Source of the DNA: an uncultured Schlesneria sp.
Lineage (GTDB): Bacteria > Planctomycetota > Planctomycetia > Planctomycetales > Planctomycetaceae
Reading direction: 5' to 3'
Assembly: GCA_903840265.1 (NCBI GenBank)
Contig: CAIMFH010000096.1
Location: forward strand, 1 to 46,809
DNA: 46,809 nucleotides
Shown in pieces: positions 38,183 to 46,595 of the stretch. Every line of letters starts with the position of its first letter. Position 1 is the first letter of the stretch. A program made the translations under genes and the position numbers. Below the pieces are notes generated by a model, which was not told where the DNA came from, did no database searches, and was given only the letters and a program-made list of their open reading frames with translations.

Positions 38183-39916
38183 ATGCGCTATCAAGTGTTG
38201 GCGACCGACTATGACGGGACTCTGGCAAAGGATGGCTCCGTCGATGACCAGACGATTGCGGCCTTAAAACGGTTCCTCGCCACCGGTCGTCGGCTGCTGA
38301 TGATCACAGGCCGCGAACTGCCAGAACTGCTCGAAGTGTTTCCTCACCCGGAACTCTTCGAATGGATCGTGGCCGAGAACGGTGGCCTCCTCTACCGCCC
38401 CTCAACCAAGGAAACCAAACGGCTCGCAGAAGCGCCATCCGAGAAATTCGTCCAGTCACTGCGTGACCACGAGGTCTCGCCACTGTCAGTGGGCGAAGTG
38501 ATCGTCGCGACGTTCGAACCACACGAAAAGACCGTGCTCGAGGTCATCCGCGACCTCGGTCTGGAGTTGCAGGTAATTTTCAACAAGGGGTCAGTCATGG
38601 TGCTGCCCCCCGGCGTCAACAAAGCATCCGGACTGGAAGCCGCTCTGCGTGAGATGGGGGCGTCACCTCATAACACGGTCGGGGTCGGCGATGCGGAAAA
38701 CGATCACGCGTTTTTGCGACTGTGCGAAGTCTCGGTTGCTGTCTCAAACGCGTTGCCTGCGGTGAAGGACACGGCAGATTTTGTCACCGGGGCGGATCGC
38801 GGAGCGGGTGTCGTCCAGTTGATCGATCGCATCATCGATGATGATCTCGATGGCTTGAATCAAAACTTGAAACGGCACTTCCTCGCCTTGGGAAAACAGG
38901 GCGACGAAGAGATCGGGATCTCGCCGTATGGACGCAGCGTTCTCATCTGTGGACCATCGGCCAGCGGCAAGTCGACCGTTGCCTCGCGCCTGATCGAGTC
39001 ATTTCAAGAGCATAATTATCAGTTCTGCCTGATCGACCCAGAAGGAGACTATCAGAACCTGGAAGGGGCCGTCGTATTCGGTGGGCCTCAGTCCCCTCCG
39101 GCCGTCGACGAAGTGTTGCGACTGTTAGAGGATCCGCAGGCGAACGCCGTTGTCGGGATGAGCGGCATGCAGATCTCCGATCGGCCGGCGCTGTTCCTCG
39201 ACCTGCTGTCGCAACTACTACAAATGCGATCCCGAACCGGCCGCCCTCATTGGATTGTGCTCGACGAAGCGCATCACCTGATGCCGGCCGAGTGGCGACC
39301 TGCGGACGGAACGCTGCCGGGCGAACTCCACAACTTTCTCTTGATCACCGTCCACCCCGAATTACTCGCGCCAACGCTGTTGTCGCGACTCAACACCGTG
39401 ATGATCCTGGGGATGACTGCGCAAGAAACGTTGGAAGCCTATTCGAAAGCCGTCGAACAGGAGGTCCCCGACTATGATCATCAGGAATTGAAGCAGGGCG
39501 AACTTCTGATGTGGCGACGCGGTACCGGCGAACCGCCCACCGTCGTCCAGGTCCACCCGTGCCAAATGGAACGCCAGCGACACAGCCGCAAGTACGCCGC
39601 GGGAGAACTTCCGCCCGATCGCAGTTTTTACTTCCGCGGCCCCGATGGCAAAATGAATCTACGAGCTCAGAATCTCATGCTCTTCCTGCAATTGGCCGAC
39701 GGTGTCGACGATGAAACGTGGGACTTCCATCTAAAGGGAGGGGACTATTCCCGCTGGTTCCAGGACTGCATCAAAGACGACAACCTGGCTGCGGTCGCCA
39801 AGCGCATCGAAGGCCTGGAGGCCACGCCTCAAGAAAGCCGATCGCTGATTCGGGCGGCAGTCGAACAAGACTACACGCTGCCCGCTTCACCAATGCCCGT
39901 TGCCGGCGCGAGCTGA
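38183..39916 (+). CDS. HAD-IIB phosphatase fused to a P-loop (HerA-like) ATPase
   Basis: A 577-residue two-enzyme fusion. Residues 1-215 form a Cof-type HAD phosphatase: DYDGT (Asp9, Asp11), TGR (42-44), Lys147 and GDAEND (169-174), the full set for a phospho-aspartate mechanism, probably on a sugar phosphate. Residues 245-455 are a P-loop ATPase with Walker A GPSASGKST (257-265) and Walker B IVLDEAHH (358-365), closest in look to HerA/DUF87 ATPases. The C-terminal part (about 468-545, DRSFYFRGP, NLRAQNL, DFHLKGGDYSRW) is a separate conserved module, perhaps DUF5752-like. Start 38183 has AGGAAAT upstream. The link between the activities is unknown. Confidence 0.85.
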   Translation: MRYQVLATDYDGTLAKDGSVDDQTIAALKRFLATGRRLLMITGRELPELLEVFPHPELFEWIVAENGGLLYRPSTKETKRLAEAPSEKFVQSLRDHEVSPLSVGEVIVATFEPHEKTVLEVIRDLGLELQVIFNKGSVMVLPPGVNKASGLEAALREMGASPHNTVGVGDAENDHAFLRLCEVSVAVSNALPAVKDTADFVTGADRGAGVVQLIDRIIDDDLDGLNQNLKRHFLALGKQGDEEIGISPYGRSVLICGPSASGKSTVASRLIESFQEHNYQFCLIDPEGDYQNLEGAVVFGGPQSPPAVDEVLRLLEDPQANAVVGMSGMQISDRPALFLDLLSQLLQMRSRTGRPHWIVLDEAHHLMPAEWRPADGTLPGELHNFLLITVHPELLAPTLLSRLNTVMILGMTAQETLEAYSKAVEQEVPDYDHQELKQGELLMWRRGTGEPPTVVQVHPCQMERQRHSRKYAAGELPPDRSFYFRGPDGKMNLRAQNLMLFLQLADGVDDETWDFHLKGGDYSRWFQDCIKDDNLAAVAKRIEGLEATPQESRSLIRAAVEQDYTLPASPMPVAGAS

Positions 39917-39943
39917 AAAGCGAAAGTTTCAGTGAGGAGAAAA

Positions 39944-40014
39944 TTGCCCGGAAAGGATTCGAACCTTTACTAAGTGATTCAGAGTCACTCGTGCTACCAT
40001 TACACTACCAGGCA
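39944..40014 (-). tRNA. tRNA-Gln (CTG)
   Basis: A 71-nt cloverleaf on the minus strand. Acceptor stem TGCCTGG pairs with CCGGGCA (one G-T pair) with discriminator A; the first pair T-A is characteristic of tRNA-Gln. The anticodon stem AGTGA/TCACT encloses loop CTCTGAA with anticodon CTG (plus-strand positions 39980-39982), and the T arm is AAAGG-TTCGAAT-CCTTT. CCA is not encoded. It is convergent with the HAD-ATPase gene, 27 bp away. Confidence 0.95.
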
Positions 40015-40422
40015 GGGTGACTTCCAACGCCGAAACTCGTCGGCGGGAAGCTGATGAGGTGGGAAGTATACTCGTTGGACAGGATTTGCCAATTCCGATT
40101 GGAACTTTTTTCCGGCGCAGGCCTTTCGACGATATCCCCTCGAATTTGACTGGCGACAACCCAACCTGACATCCGATGCAGAACTTTGCGATTTTTGCGG
40201 TACTCACAAACGGATCGATGGTTGCTGTTGCCTGTGCCACGTCTTCGGCATTTGCCGCTCCGTCGGTTAGACGCGACGTTGCCTGGTTCTGTTCGGTGCC
40301 GACACGGGCTATCTTCATAAAAGACGCCGCTGCGGTTGAATTTCGGCCAAGCCCACGATTACCCTGCGACAGTCTCTTGAAGACGCGCCGCGATCGGTAT
40401 CCTTGTCCTGGACTTTAGCCTC
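40015..40422. other. Intergenic region between tRNA-Gln and the M24 peptidase gene
   Basis: About 400 bp with no credible gene. It should contain the tRNA promoter (minus strand) and the peptidase promoter, but no box pair with good spacing could be identified. Confidence 0.45.
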
Positions 40423-41601
40423 ATGTTCGATTTGAACGCAATTCAATCTGCGATTCGTGCTCTGAACCTCGATGGCTGGCTGCTATACGACTTCCGAGGC
40501 AGCAACATCCTGGCGCGGCGAATCCTGCAGTTTGCCGACGGGGCGATGGGATCGCGACGTTGCATGTACTTCATTCCGGCATCGGGAACTCCACGCAAGC
40601 TGGTCCATCGAATCGAATCCGGTGCCCTCGATCACTTGCCGGGTGACAAGACAGTCTACCTGAAGTGGCAAGAATTCGAAGCAGGCGTCGCCAGCCTGAC
40701 AACCGGCTTGAAATCCATCGCGATGGAATACTCGCCACGCAATGCCAACCCGTATATCTCGCGAGTCGACGCCGGCACGATTGAACTCGTTCGCTCAAAC
40801 GGAGCCGAGATCTACCCCTCCGGCGACCTCGTCCAGATGTTCGAAGCGGTGTGGGACGAAGAGCAGTGGGCCATGCATCAGGCCGCCGGCGTGCATACCG
40901 ATTCTGCCTATGCCGCCGCCTGGAAGTTCATCGCCGATCAGGTTCATCAGTACGGCGAAACGACCGAAGCCGCCGTCCGTGATGTCATCATGGATCACTT
41001 CGCCAAGCACGGCCTGACAACCTACCATCCCCCGATCGTGGGTGTGAATGCCAACAGCGGCGACCCGCACTACGAAACCGGCACCGCTCCCATTCGCAAG
41101 GGTGATTTCGTGCTCGTCGACCTCTGGGCCAAGCTCGACAAGCCGCGAGCCGTCTACAGCGACCTCACTCGAGTTGGCTTTGTCGGCGAGACCGTTCCCG
41201 AGAAATACGAATCGATCTTCCAGATTGTCGCCGCCGCCCGCGATGCCGCCATCAAACTGGTGACGGATCGTTTCGCCGCGAAACAGCCTCTGCAAGGCTA
41301 CGAAGTCGACGACGCTTGCCGAGCCGTCATCGAGAAAGCAGGCTACGGCCAGTACTTCGTCCACCGCACCGGCCACAGCATCGGCCAGGAAGTCCATGGC
41401 AACGGAGCCAACATGGACAACCTGGAAACACACGAAACGCGCCGTGTCCTGCCCGGCGCTTGCTTCTCAGTCGAACCAGGCATCTACCAAGCCGAATTCG
41501 GCGTCCGCAGCGAAGTCGATGTCTACGTCGACCTGCAAGGAAAAGTCCACGTCACCGCCGGAGAACTTCAGCGTCAAGTGGTTCCGATCCTGAAGCAGTA
41601 A
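40423..41601 (+). CDS. M24 family metallopeptidase (Xaa-Pro aminopeptidase-like)
   Basis: A 392-residue pita-bread metalloenzyme. All five metal ligands are present: Asp233 (VLVDLWAK), Asp247 (YSDLTR), His318 (RTGHSIGQ), Glu351 (SVEPGIY) and Glu364 (RSEVDVY). The N-terminal domain (1-150, opening LDGWLLYDFRGSN) is the creatinase/prolidase-like lid. It is probably a cytoplasmic X-Pro peptidase that removes residues preceding proline; no signal peptide is seen. It is a single-gene unit. Confidence 0.92.
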   Translation: MFDLNAIQSAIRALNLDGWLLYDFRGSNILARRILQFADGAMGSRRCMYFIPASGTPRKLVHRIESGALDHLPGDKTVYLKWQEFEAGVASLTTGLKSIAMEYSPRNANPYISRVDAGTIELVRSNGAEIYPSGDLVQMFEAVWDEEQWAMHQAAGVHTDSAYAAAWKFIADQVHQYGETTEAAVRDVIMDHFAKHGLTTYHPPIVGVNANSGDPHYETGTAPIRKGDFVLVDLWAKLDKPRAVYSDLTRVGFVGETVPEKYESIFQIVAAARDAAIKLVTDRFAAKQPLQGYEVDDACRAVIEKAGYGQYFVHRTGHSIGQEVHGNGANMDNLETHETRRVLPGACFSVEPGIYQAEFGVRSEVDVYVDLQGKVHVTAGELQRQVVPILKQ

Positions 41602-41743
41602 AGACACGACGAAGACGCCTACCTGATTCCCCAGGCGAGCCGCTCCGGTCAGCACGCGCACTCTTTCAAGCTGCTGACGACAGGACGACAAATGCGGTCC
41701 AGATCACGATGCCGAAGGCCCAAGGGGCCGGACCTTTTCCCAG

Positions 41744-41763
41744 CCAGGGCCCCTCGGCCCTGG
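41744..41763. repeat. Palindromic element near the M24/sulfatase convergence
   Basis: CCAGGGCCCCTCGGCCCTGG has 7-bp arms (CCAGGGC/GCCCTGG). It lies in the 267-bp gap between two convergent genes, within a G/C-rich stretch from about 41710 that has other short inverted repeats (GGCCCAAGGGGCC). It may be part of a dispersed element or a bidirectional terminator. Confidence 0.4.
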
Positions 41764-41868
41764 AATTGGTGCTCAAAAGACTCTTTGAAGGCCTGTAGGG
41801 CCGTCACTTTATTTGAGGGCAATCCACACGACGCGGATCAACTCACCGGGTGACCCAAGTACACGCCA

Positions 41869-43347
41869 TCACTCCGGCACCGGATCGGATCTCAATATCG
41901 GCTGACCTTCCCAAGTCGCCACATCCGTCTCCGGATCATAAGTCAAGACGCGCTGAGCACTCCCCTTCGCCGGTGCGACATCGACCTTGGGAAGCCACCG
42001 AAGATGCTCCGCAACAATCTTCTTGTACTCCGGCATCGCAGCCAGATTCGTCCACTCGCGCGGATCGGCCTTCATGTCGTAAAGCTCTTCGCTGCCGTCC
42101 GCATACCGAATGTATCGCCACTGGTGACTGCGAACGGCATGGTTACCTTGGTTATGCGACGTGATCGCCGGTCGCTCGCGCCATGTCTCTGCGGCCTTCA
42201 ACTGCGGAACCAGGCTGATTCCCTCCAGATCCGTTCGCGGCGGCAGATGACACAATTCGCACAAGGTCGGATACATGTCGAGCAACTCCACGGGTTGAGT
42301 ACACCGCCCCTTGGCACTGACACCCGGCCCGGCGAAGATCAGCGGCACACGAGTCGACCGCTCCCACAACGTGTTCTTACCAGTGATCCCTTTCTCACCC
42401 AGATGAAAGCCATGATCACCCCACAGCACGATGATCGTATTGTCTGCAATTCCCGCCTTCGTCAGCGCCTCGGTCAATCGGCCCACCTGAGCATCCACAA
42501 AACTGGTGCAGGCGAGATAAGACCGAACCAGATTCCGCCACTCCTTATTCTCAGCCACCCACTTCAACCGCGGCTCCGGCAGGTTCCAGTGCAAGTACCA
42601 CGAGAACCGCGGCGTATCACCGCGATCGTCCGCTTTGATCAACGGCAACACGCTGTCGTCATCGGGATACAAATCAAACCACTTCTGCGTCGCATAACAC
42701 GGAACATGCGGCAGGAAGAACCCGACGCTCAAGAAAAACGGCTGATCCCGCGGTCCCTTCTCGATCTGATCGACCGCCCAACTCGCCACCTGATAGTCGC
42801 CCTTGTCCTCATCGCGATGAGGAAACACGCCCCAGTCCATCAGGGGATGGTTCCCCATCGGAGTCGGCGGAATCAGCTTCTGATCCGGCTTCACACCGAT
42901 CCCACCCGCCGAGCCCCAGACATCAAACTCACGTGCCCGTTCCTGCGGCCCCCCGACCCCGCCATGATGAATCTTCCCCACCGTCAGCGTGCGGTACCCC
43001 TGCTCATGAAAGTACTGCGGCAGCGTGGCGCGATCTTTCCACTCATCGAGCGATCTGAACCAAGGCGCCAACCCATACACCCCGGTCGTCGTCGGCCGCA
43101 CCCCCAACATCAAACTGGTCCGCGATGAATTGCACAGCGGTGCCTGACAATGAGCATTCAGAAACACCGTCCCCGACGCCGCCAACCTATCAATCTGCGG
43201 AGTCTTCGCCAGCGGATGCCCACCCAAAGCCCCAACCCAATCGTTCTGGTCATCAATCGCAATAAACAAAACATTCGGCCGAGCAACATCGGCGGCAAAG
43301 GCCACACTGTTCATCATCAGCCAGCAGACGAGCAATACACGCATCAT
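41869..43347 (-). CDS. Exported sulfatase (type I, arylsulfatase/iduronate-sulfatase-like)
   Basis: A 492-residue exported sulfatase that cleaves sulfate esters. A signal peptide (1-18, MMRVLLVCWLMMNSVAFA) precedes NVLFIAIDDQND with metal-binding Asp32 and Asp33. The formylglycine site is CNSSRTS with Cys72; the common core is C-x-P/A-x-R, and here the third position is Ser. Further family segments are KIHHGG, LWGDHGFHLGEKG and the C-terminal YDMKADPREWTNLA. The short start at 43347 is preferred since a longer frame would overlap the neighbouring gene and hide the signal peptide. Planctomycetes carry many sulfatases for algal and host polysaccharides; the exact substrate is unknown. Confidence 0.92.
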   Translation of the reverse strand: MMRVLLVCWLMMNSVAFAADVARPNVLFIAIDDQNDWVGALGGHPLAKTPQIDRLAASGTVFLNAHCQAPLCNSSRTSLMLGVRPTTTGVYGLAPWFRSLDEWKDRATLPQYFHEQGYRTLTVGKIHHGGVGGPQERAREFDVWGSAGGIGVKPDQKLIPPTPMGNHPLMDWGVFPHRDEDKGDYQVASWAVDQIEKGPRDQPFFLSVGFFLPHVPCYATQKWFDLYPDDDSVLPLIKADDRGDTPRFSWYLHWNLPEPRLKWVAENKEWRNLVRSYLACTSFVDAQVGRLTEALTKAGIADNTIIVLWGDHGFHLGEKGITGKNTLWERSTRVPLIFAGPGVSAKGRCTQPVELLDMYPTLCELCHLPPRTDLEGISLVPQLKAAETWRERPAITSHNQGNHAVRSHQWRYIRYADGSEELYDMKADPREWTNLAAMPEYKKIVAEHLRWLPKVDVAPAKGSAQRVLTYDPETDVATWEGQPILRSDPVPE

Positions 43348-43445
43348 TGAAGAAGTCCGAAACCAAGTACGACAACAAACCTCAACCCAATCCCTGGCGA
43401 GCCGCGCTGCGTCAGCACGCGGACCCGATCGAGGGTACTGATCAG

Positions 43446-43910
43446 CTAATTTGCACACGCCTGCCTCCGTGGCTTCCAGAGAATCAGGTAACCGGAGAGC
43501 AGCGTCAGTGGAAGCACGACGCACCAGTCGGGAATTTTCCATGCGGCAAGTTTGGCATCATTTACCGTCCAAGAGCCGCCAATCGTCTTGAACGAGACTG
43601 AGTGGAGGTAGTCCTCTTTTGTGGTGACACTTCGCCGTCTGTCATAGAGATAATTCCGATTCTCTGAAACGGTACGCTTCATCACGGCGAATCGTCGAAG
43701 TTGAATCGTTTCTGTCGGCTCGTGACGCAGGCTTTGCCAGACCAACTCGGATTCATTGGAAATGAATAAGTACGCGACATTGTCAGCAACTCGCACTTGC
43801 AACGAATCTCTCATATGGCGGCTGCGAAACCACAACCCCATCAGCACGCACGCGGTCACCAGCGAGATGACCCCCGCCTTTCGTCGCCAGCCGTGGAAGA
43901 AGTCACGCAT
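43446..43910 (-). CDS. Hypothetical membrane protein with two TM helices
   Basis: A 154-residue protein with a helix near each end (about 13-28 and 131-146) and an extracytoplasmic middle part. The C-terminal segment WKIPDWCVVLPLTLLSGYLI followed by LWKPR is a hallmark of a family of small planctomycete membrane proteins that often occur in several copies per genome. An AGGAG ribosome site precedes the ATG. Function unknown. It lies 98 bp upstream of the sulfatase on the same strand. Confidence 0.75.
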   Translation of the reverse strand: MRDFFHGWRRKAGVISLVTACVLMGLWFRSRHMRDSLQVRVADNVAYLFISNESELVWQSLRHEPTETIQLRRFAVMKRTVSENRNYLYDRRRSVTTKEDYLHSVSFKTIGGSWTVNDAKLAAWKIPDWCVVLPLTLLSGYLILWKPRRQACAN

Positions 43911-43973
43911 TGATCGAACTCCTGCCTAGAGTCTACGGGCAACGGGGACTTCACAGAACGGACTGCAGACTCG

Positions 43974-44282
43974 TCAGGCTGATTGAATGGCCGGGTAGAA
44001 GAAAAATACAACAAAGAGTTGAATAAGTCTGATTATGAGTAACGCCGAAGTGAGCTTTGGAACGTGGTACGTTGCGATCCCCGCCACAACGCAATTGGTA
44101 ATCGCCACAATTAATGCAATGTCACAGAGCGCGGCCAAAACAATTCCGAAAGCGTCATCAGAGAGGCCGACTACCCCCGCAGGAAGAAAATACGCAACAA
44201 GAATGGATAGAATGCATCCGATTGTTGAAAACACGGAGTAAACGATTGCAATCGCACGCCAGCGCTTTGATGCCGCAATCAT
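43974..44282 (-). CDS. Hypothetical small integral membrane protein
   Basis: A 102-residue very hydrophobic protein with three likely helices (about 10-34, 43-68 and 77-98). No family is recognised. The ribosome site is weak. It is upstream of the other small membrane protein on the same strand with a 63-bp gap, so the two may be co-transcribed. Confidence 0.6.
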   Translation of the reverse strand: MIAASKRWRAIAIVYSVFSTIGCILSILVAYFLPAGVVGLSDDAFGIVLAALCDIALIVAITNCVVAGIATYHVPKLTSALLIIRLIQLFVVFFFYPAIQSA

Positions 44283-44520
44283 CTGATCTGCCTAACGTCC
44301 AGGTAACTCACCCGCAACAACGCGCCTGCAATCAACAAGCCAGCACCGTCAACCGCGAGCGGCTGGGTAGTCAAGTTGGCTGGCCAGTACCAACACACCA
44401 TATCGCCTCGCGAACTCCATTATGTCCTTGGCTCCCCGACAATGAGCTAGGGCAGCAGGGCCAATAGGGGCTGTCACGTCGTCCAGCCTTCATGATCACC
44501 AAAACGCTGATCGACATGTT

Positions 44521-46080
44521 ATGCTGGTACATAACCTACTCAATCACGAGCAGGTTCGCGAGCAGTATTTGCAGCAGGGCCAACTGATGATACCGCTGAT
44601 CGATCGCTGGAATTCCGTTGGTCGCCCACGTGTTTGCGTGATCGGCGATCTGATTCTGGATTGCTATCACTGGGGGGCGGCCGAGCGGATCAGCCCTGAA
44701 GCTCCCGTGCTGGTGCTGCGATCTGAGGGTGAGGAAGATCGCCTCGGCGGGGCGGCGAGTGTCGCGTCTCTGTTGCGAGGGCTGGAATGCGATGTCTCGC
44801 TGATTGGGATTGTGGGGGATGATGTTGAGGGGCGGCGCGTCAAGACTTTGGTTGCTGAGCTGGGGGTTGATGCCAGCCCTATCTTGGTCGATGCGAGCCG
44901 ACCGACGACGAAAAAGACTCGAATTCTGGGCAGCACCAATCAGCGACAGCCTCACCAACTGCTGCGGCTTGATCGCGAATGCACTCGTCCCGTTGACGGC
45001 GATCTCCAACAGACGTTGATTGACTCAATCACGGCTGCCATTCCGCAAGCGTCAATGGTTCTGGTGTCTGACTATGGCAAGGGGTGCTGCACTCCCGAGC
45101 TACTGAGAACGATCTTTGATGTCGCCAAGCGTCACGGGATTCCTGTCGCGGTCGATCCGGCGAAAAATGTCTCTTACGATCGCTATCGAAACGCCTCAAT
45201 CCTGACTCCAAATCGGACCGAAGCGAGTGCGGCGACAGGAACCAAGATTCACACTTCGACTGATGCCGCAAACGCCGGCCGCAAGCTTTGCCAAGATCTC
45301 GATATCGACACGGTACTTCTGAAGCTCGACCGCGAAGGTCTGGTGATCTGCCATGGCACCGAGCCTCCGCAGGTCGTCCAGACGGTTCCTCGAACGGTCT
45401 GTGACGTGACCGGGGCAGGGGACATGGTGCTGGCAGTTCTTGGCCTGTGTCTGGCGAATGGCTGGTCGCTGTCAGACGCCGCCGAAGTCGCCAACATCGC
45501 GGCGGGCCTGGAAGTCGAACGAGTCGGCGTCACGCAGATCAGTCGCGAAGAAATTGCCGCGTCACTTCGAGCCGCCAGAAGTCGGACGACTCATCAAAAG
45601 GTCGTGACGTGCGAGTTCGCAGGTGAACTCGCAGACCGATACCGCCAGGAAGGTCGAAAGATCGCGTTCACGAATGGCTGCTTCGATCTCTTTCATGCGG
45701 GACATCTGCATAGTCTGGAACAAGCAGGAAGTCACGGCGATATCCTGTTCGTGGCCGTGAACGACGACAGCAGTATTTCTCGCCTGAAGGGATCAGGACG
45801 CCCCATCATTCCGCAGGAACAGCGACTGGCGATCGTGGCTGCCTTGTCATGCGTCGATCATGTCATCCTGATGAACGACGATACTCCGCACCGGATTCTC
45901 AATTCAGTTCGTCCGCATGTCCTCGCCAAAGGGGCTCCCTACACGCCATCACAAGTCGTCGGCGGCGAGATCGTGCTGGAGTACGGCGGCACAATTGCGA
46001 TCACAGAGACTCTGCCCGACTTGTCGACGACCTTATTGCAGGCTCGCATCGCGACCAGTTCCGGGAACGGACATCACTAA
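44521..46080 (+). CDS. hldE: Bifunctional heptose 7-phosphate kinase / heptose 1-phosphate adenylyltransferase
   Basis: A protein of 519 residues (497 if the ATG at 44587 is used) with the HldE architecture. The N-terminal ribokinase-like domain phosphorylates D-beta-D-heptose 7-phosphate: VCVIGDLILDCYHWG, RLGGAASVA, and catalytic GAGD at 298-301. The C-terminal nucleotidyltransferase (from about residue 375) makes ADP-heptose: FTNGCFDLFHAGH with His393 and His396, then SRLKGSGRPIIPQEQR. It acts in the cytoplasm to supply the LPS core heptose precursor. The ribosome site is weak for both starts; other HldE proteins begin about 10 residues before the GRPRV segment, favouring 44587. No other LPS gene is adjacent. 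Confidence 0.93.
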   Translation: MLVHNLLNHEQVREQYLQQGQLMIPLIDRWNSVGRPRVCVIGDLILDCYHWGAAERISPEAPVLVLRSEGEEDRLGGAASVASLLRGLECDVSLIGIVGDDVEGRRVKTLVAELGVDASPILVDASRPTTKKTRILGSTNQRQPHQLLRLDRECTRPVDGDLQQTLIDSITAAIPQASMVLVSDYGKGCCTPELLRTIFDVAKRHGIPVAVDPAKNVSYDRYRNASILTPNRTEASAATGTKIHTSTDAANAGRKLCQDLDIDTVLLKLDREGLVICHGTEPPQVVQTVPRTVCDVTGAGDMVLAVLGLCLANGWSLSDAAEVANIAAGLEVERVGVTQISREEIAASLRAARSRTTHQKVVTCEFAGELADRYRQEGRKIAFTNGCFDLFHAGHLHSLEQAGSHGDILFVAVNDDSSISRLKGSGRPIIPQEQRLAIVAALSCVDHVILMNDDTPHRILNSVRPHVLAKGAPYTPSQVVGGEIVLEYGGTIAITETLPDLSTTLLQARIATSSGNGHH

Positions 46081-46425
46081 CATCGCGACGAGCCCTCCCA
46101 AACAACTTCGTCTACTTCCTTAATTCGTGCGAATTCGTCCGATTCGTGATCCCTCTCTTTCTCTCTTTCTTTATTTCGTGCCTTCCGTGTGTTCCTTGGT
46201 TCCGCGCCTTCCGTCTTCTCCGCGACCCTCGTGTCTCCGCGTTTCAAGTTTAACGCGGCCGTCGCGGCAAAAAAAAATGAACTAATTTCTCAAAATCGAT
46301 GAAATAGGGGCTTGGTTGAGTCACCTGTTTATGGCACAAGAGAGCCACAACCAGCGTGCCAGTTAGACCTCATCAAGTGAGGCTTGGCCGATGCAGAATT
46401 ACCTGCGTTTGAAGCCCGCCAGGCG

Positions 46426-46454
46426 CGATTGTTCTTTCACAATTCAACGCCGAT
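46426..46454. repeat. Direct repeat, copy A
   Basis: CGATTGTTCTTTCACAATTC matches a second copy starting at 46536 (CGATTGTTCTTTGACAACGG) and continues with a looser match (CAACGCCGATC versus AACACCAATC). The two are 110 bp apart. Confidence 0.55.
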
Positions 46455-46465
46455 CATCAGCGACC

Positions 46466-46495
46466 TTGGAGTGCGGTAGCTCGACGCCGCTTTGG
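46466..46495. repeat. Palindromic element of the 'TTGGAGTGCGG' type
   Basis: TTGGAGTGCGGTAGCTCGAC followed by GCCGCTTTGG: GCGG pairs with CCGC around a short loop. The wording resembles a hairpin widespread in planctomycete intergenic DNA. Only one copy is present here. Confidence 0.5.
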
Positions 46496-46535
46496 CTCCA
46501 ATCGCCAGACACCTCACGATCCGACCCACCAAGTC

Positions 46536-46564
46536 CGATTGTTCTTTGACAACGGAACACCAAT
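46536..46564. repeat. Direct repeat, copy B
   Basis: Second copy of the repeat at 46426-46454. It ends about 30 bp before the tandem array at 46596. Confidence 0.55.
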
Positions 46565-46595
46565 CTGCGACTACTTCACTCTCAGTAGAATGAGA

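Larger units (their letters stand above)
46081..46595. other. Gene-free, repeat-rich tract
   Basis: No gene. A pyrimidine-rich stretch with iterated TTCGTG, CTTCCGTG and CTCCGCG words runs from about 46110 to 46255, echoing the element at 16365-16458 and the words at 28288. An A9 run lies at 46269-46277. Further right are a degenerate direct repeat pair and a palindromic element, listed separately. Confidence 0.6.

Noticed and set aside
37759-38214. 151-codon frame between the efflux operon and the HAD-ATPase gene
   Set aside because: It overlaps the next gene in another frame, lacks a ribosome site and has no domain.
42004-43128. 374-codon open frame antisense to the sulfatase gene
   Set aside because: Composition is Arg/Pro/His-rich as expected for an antisense shadow, with no family similarity; the sulfatase motifs are on the opposite strand.
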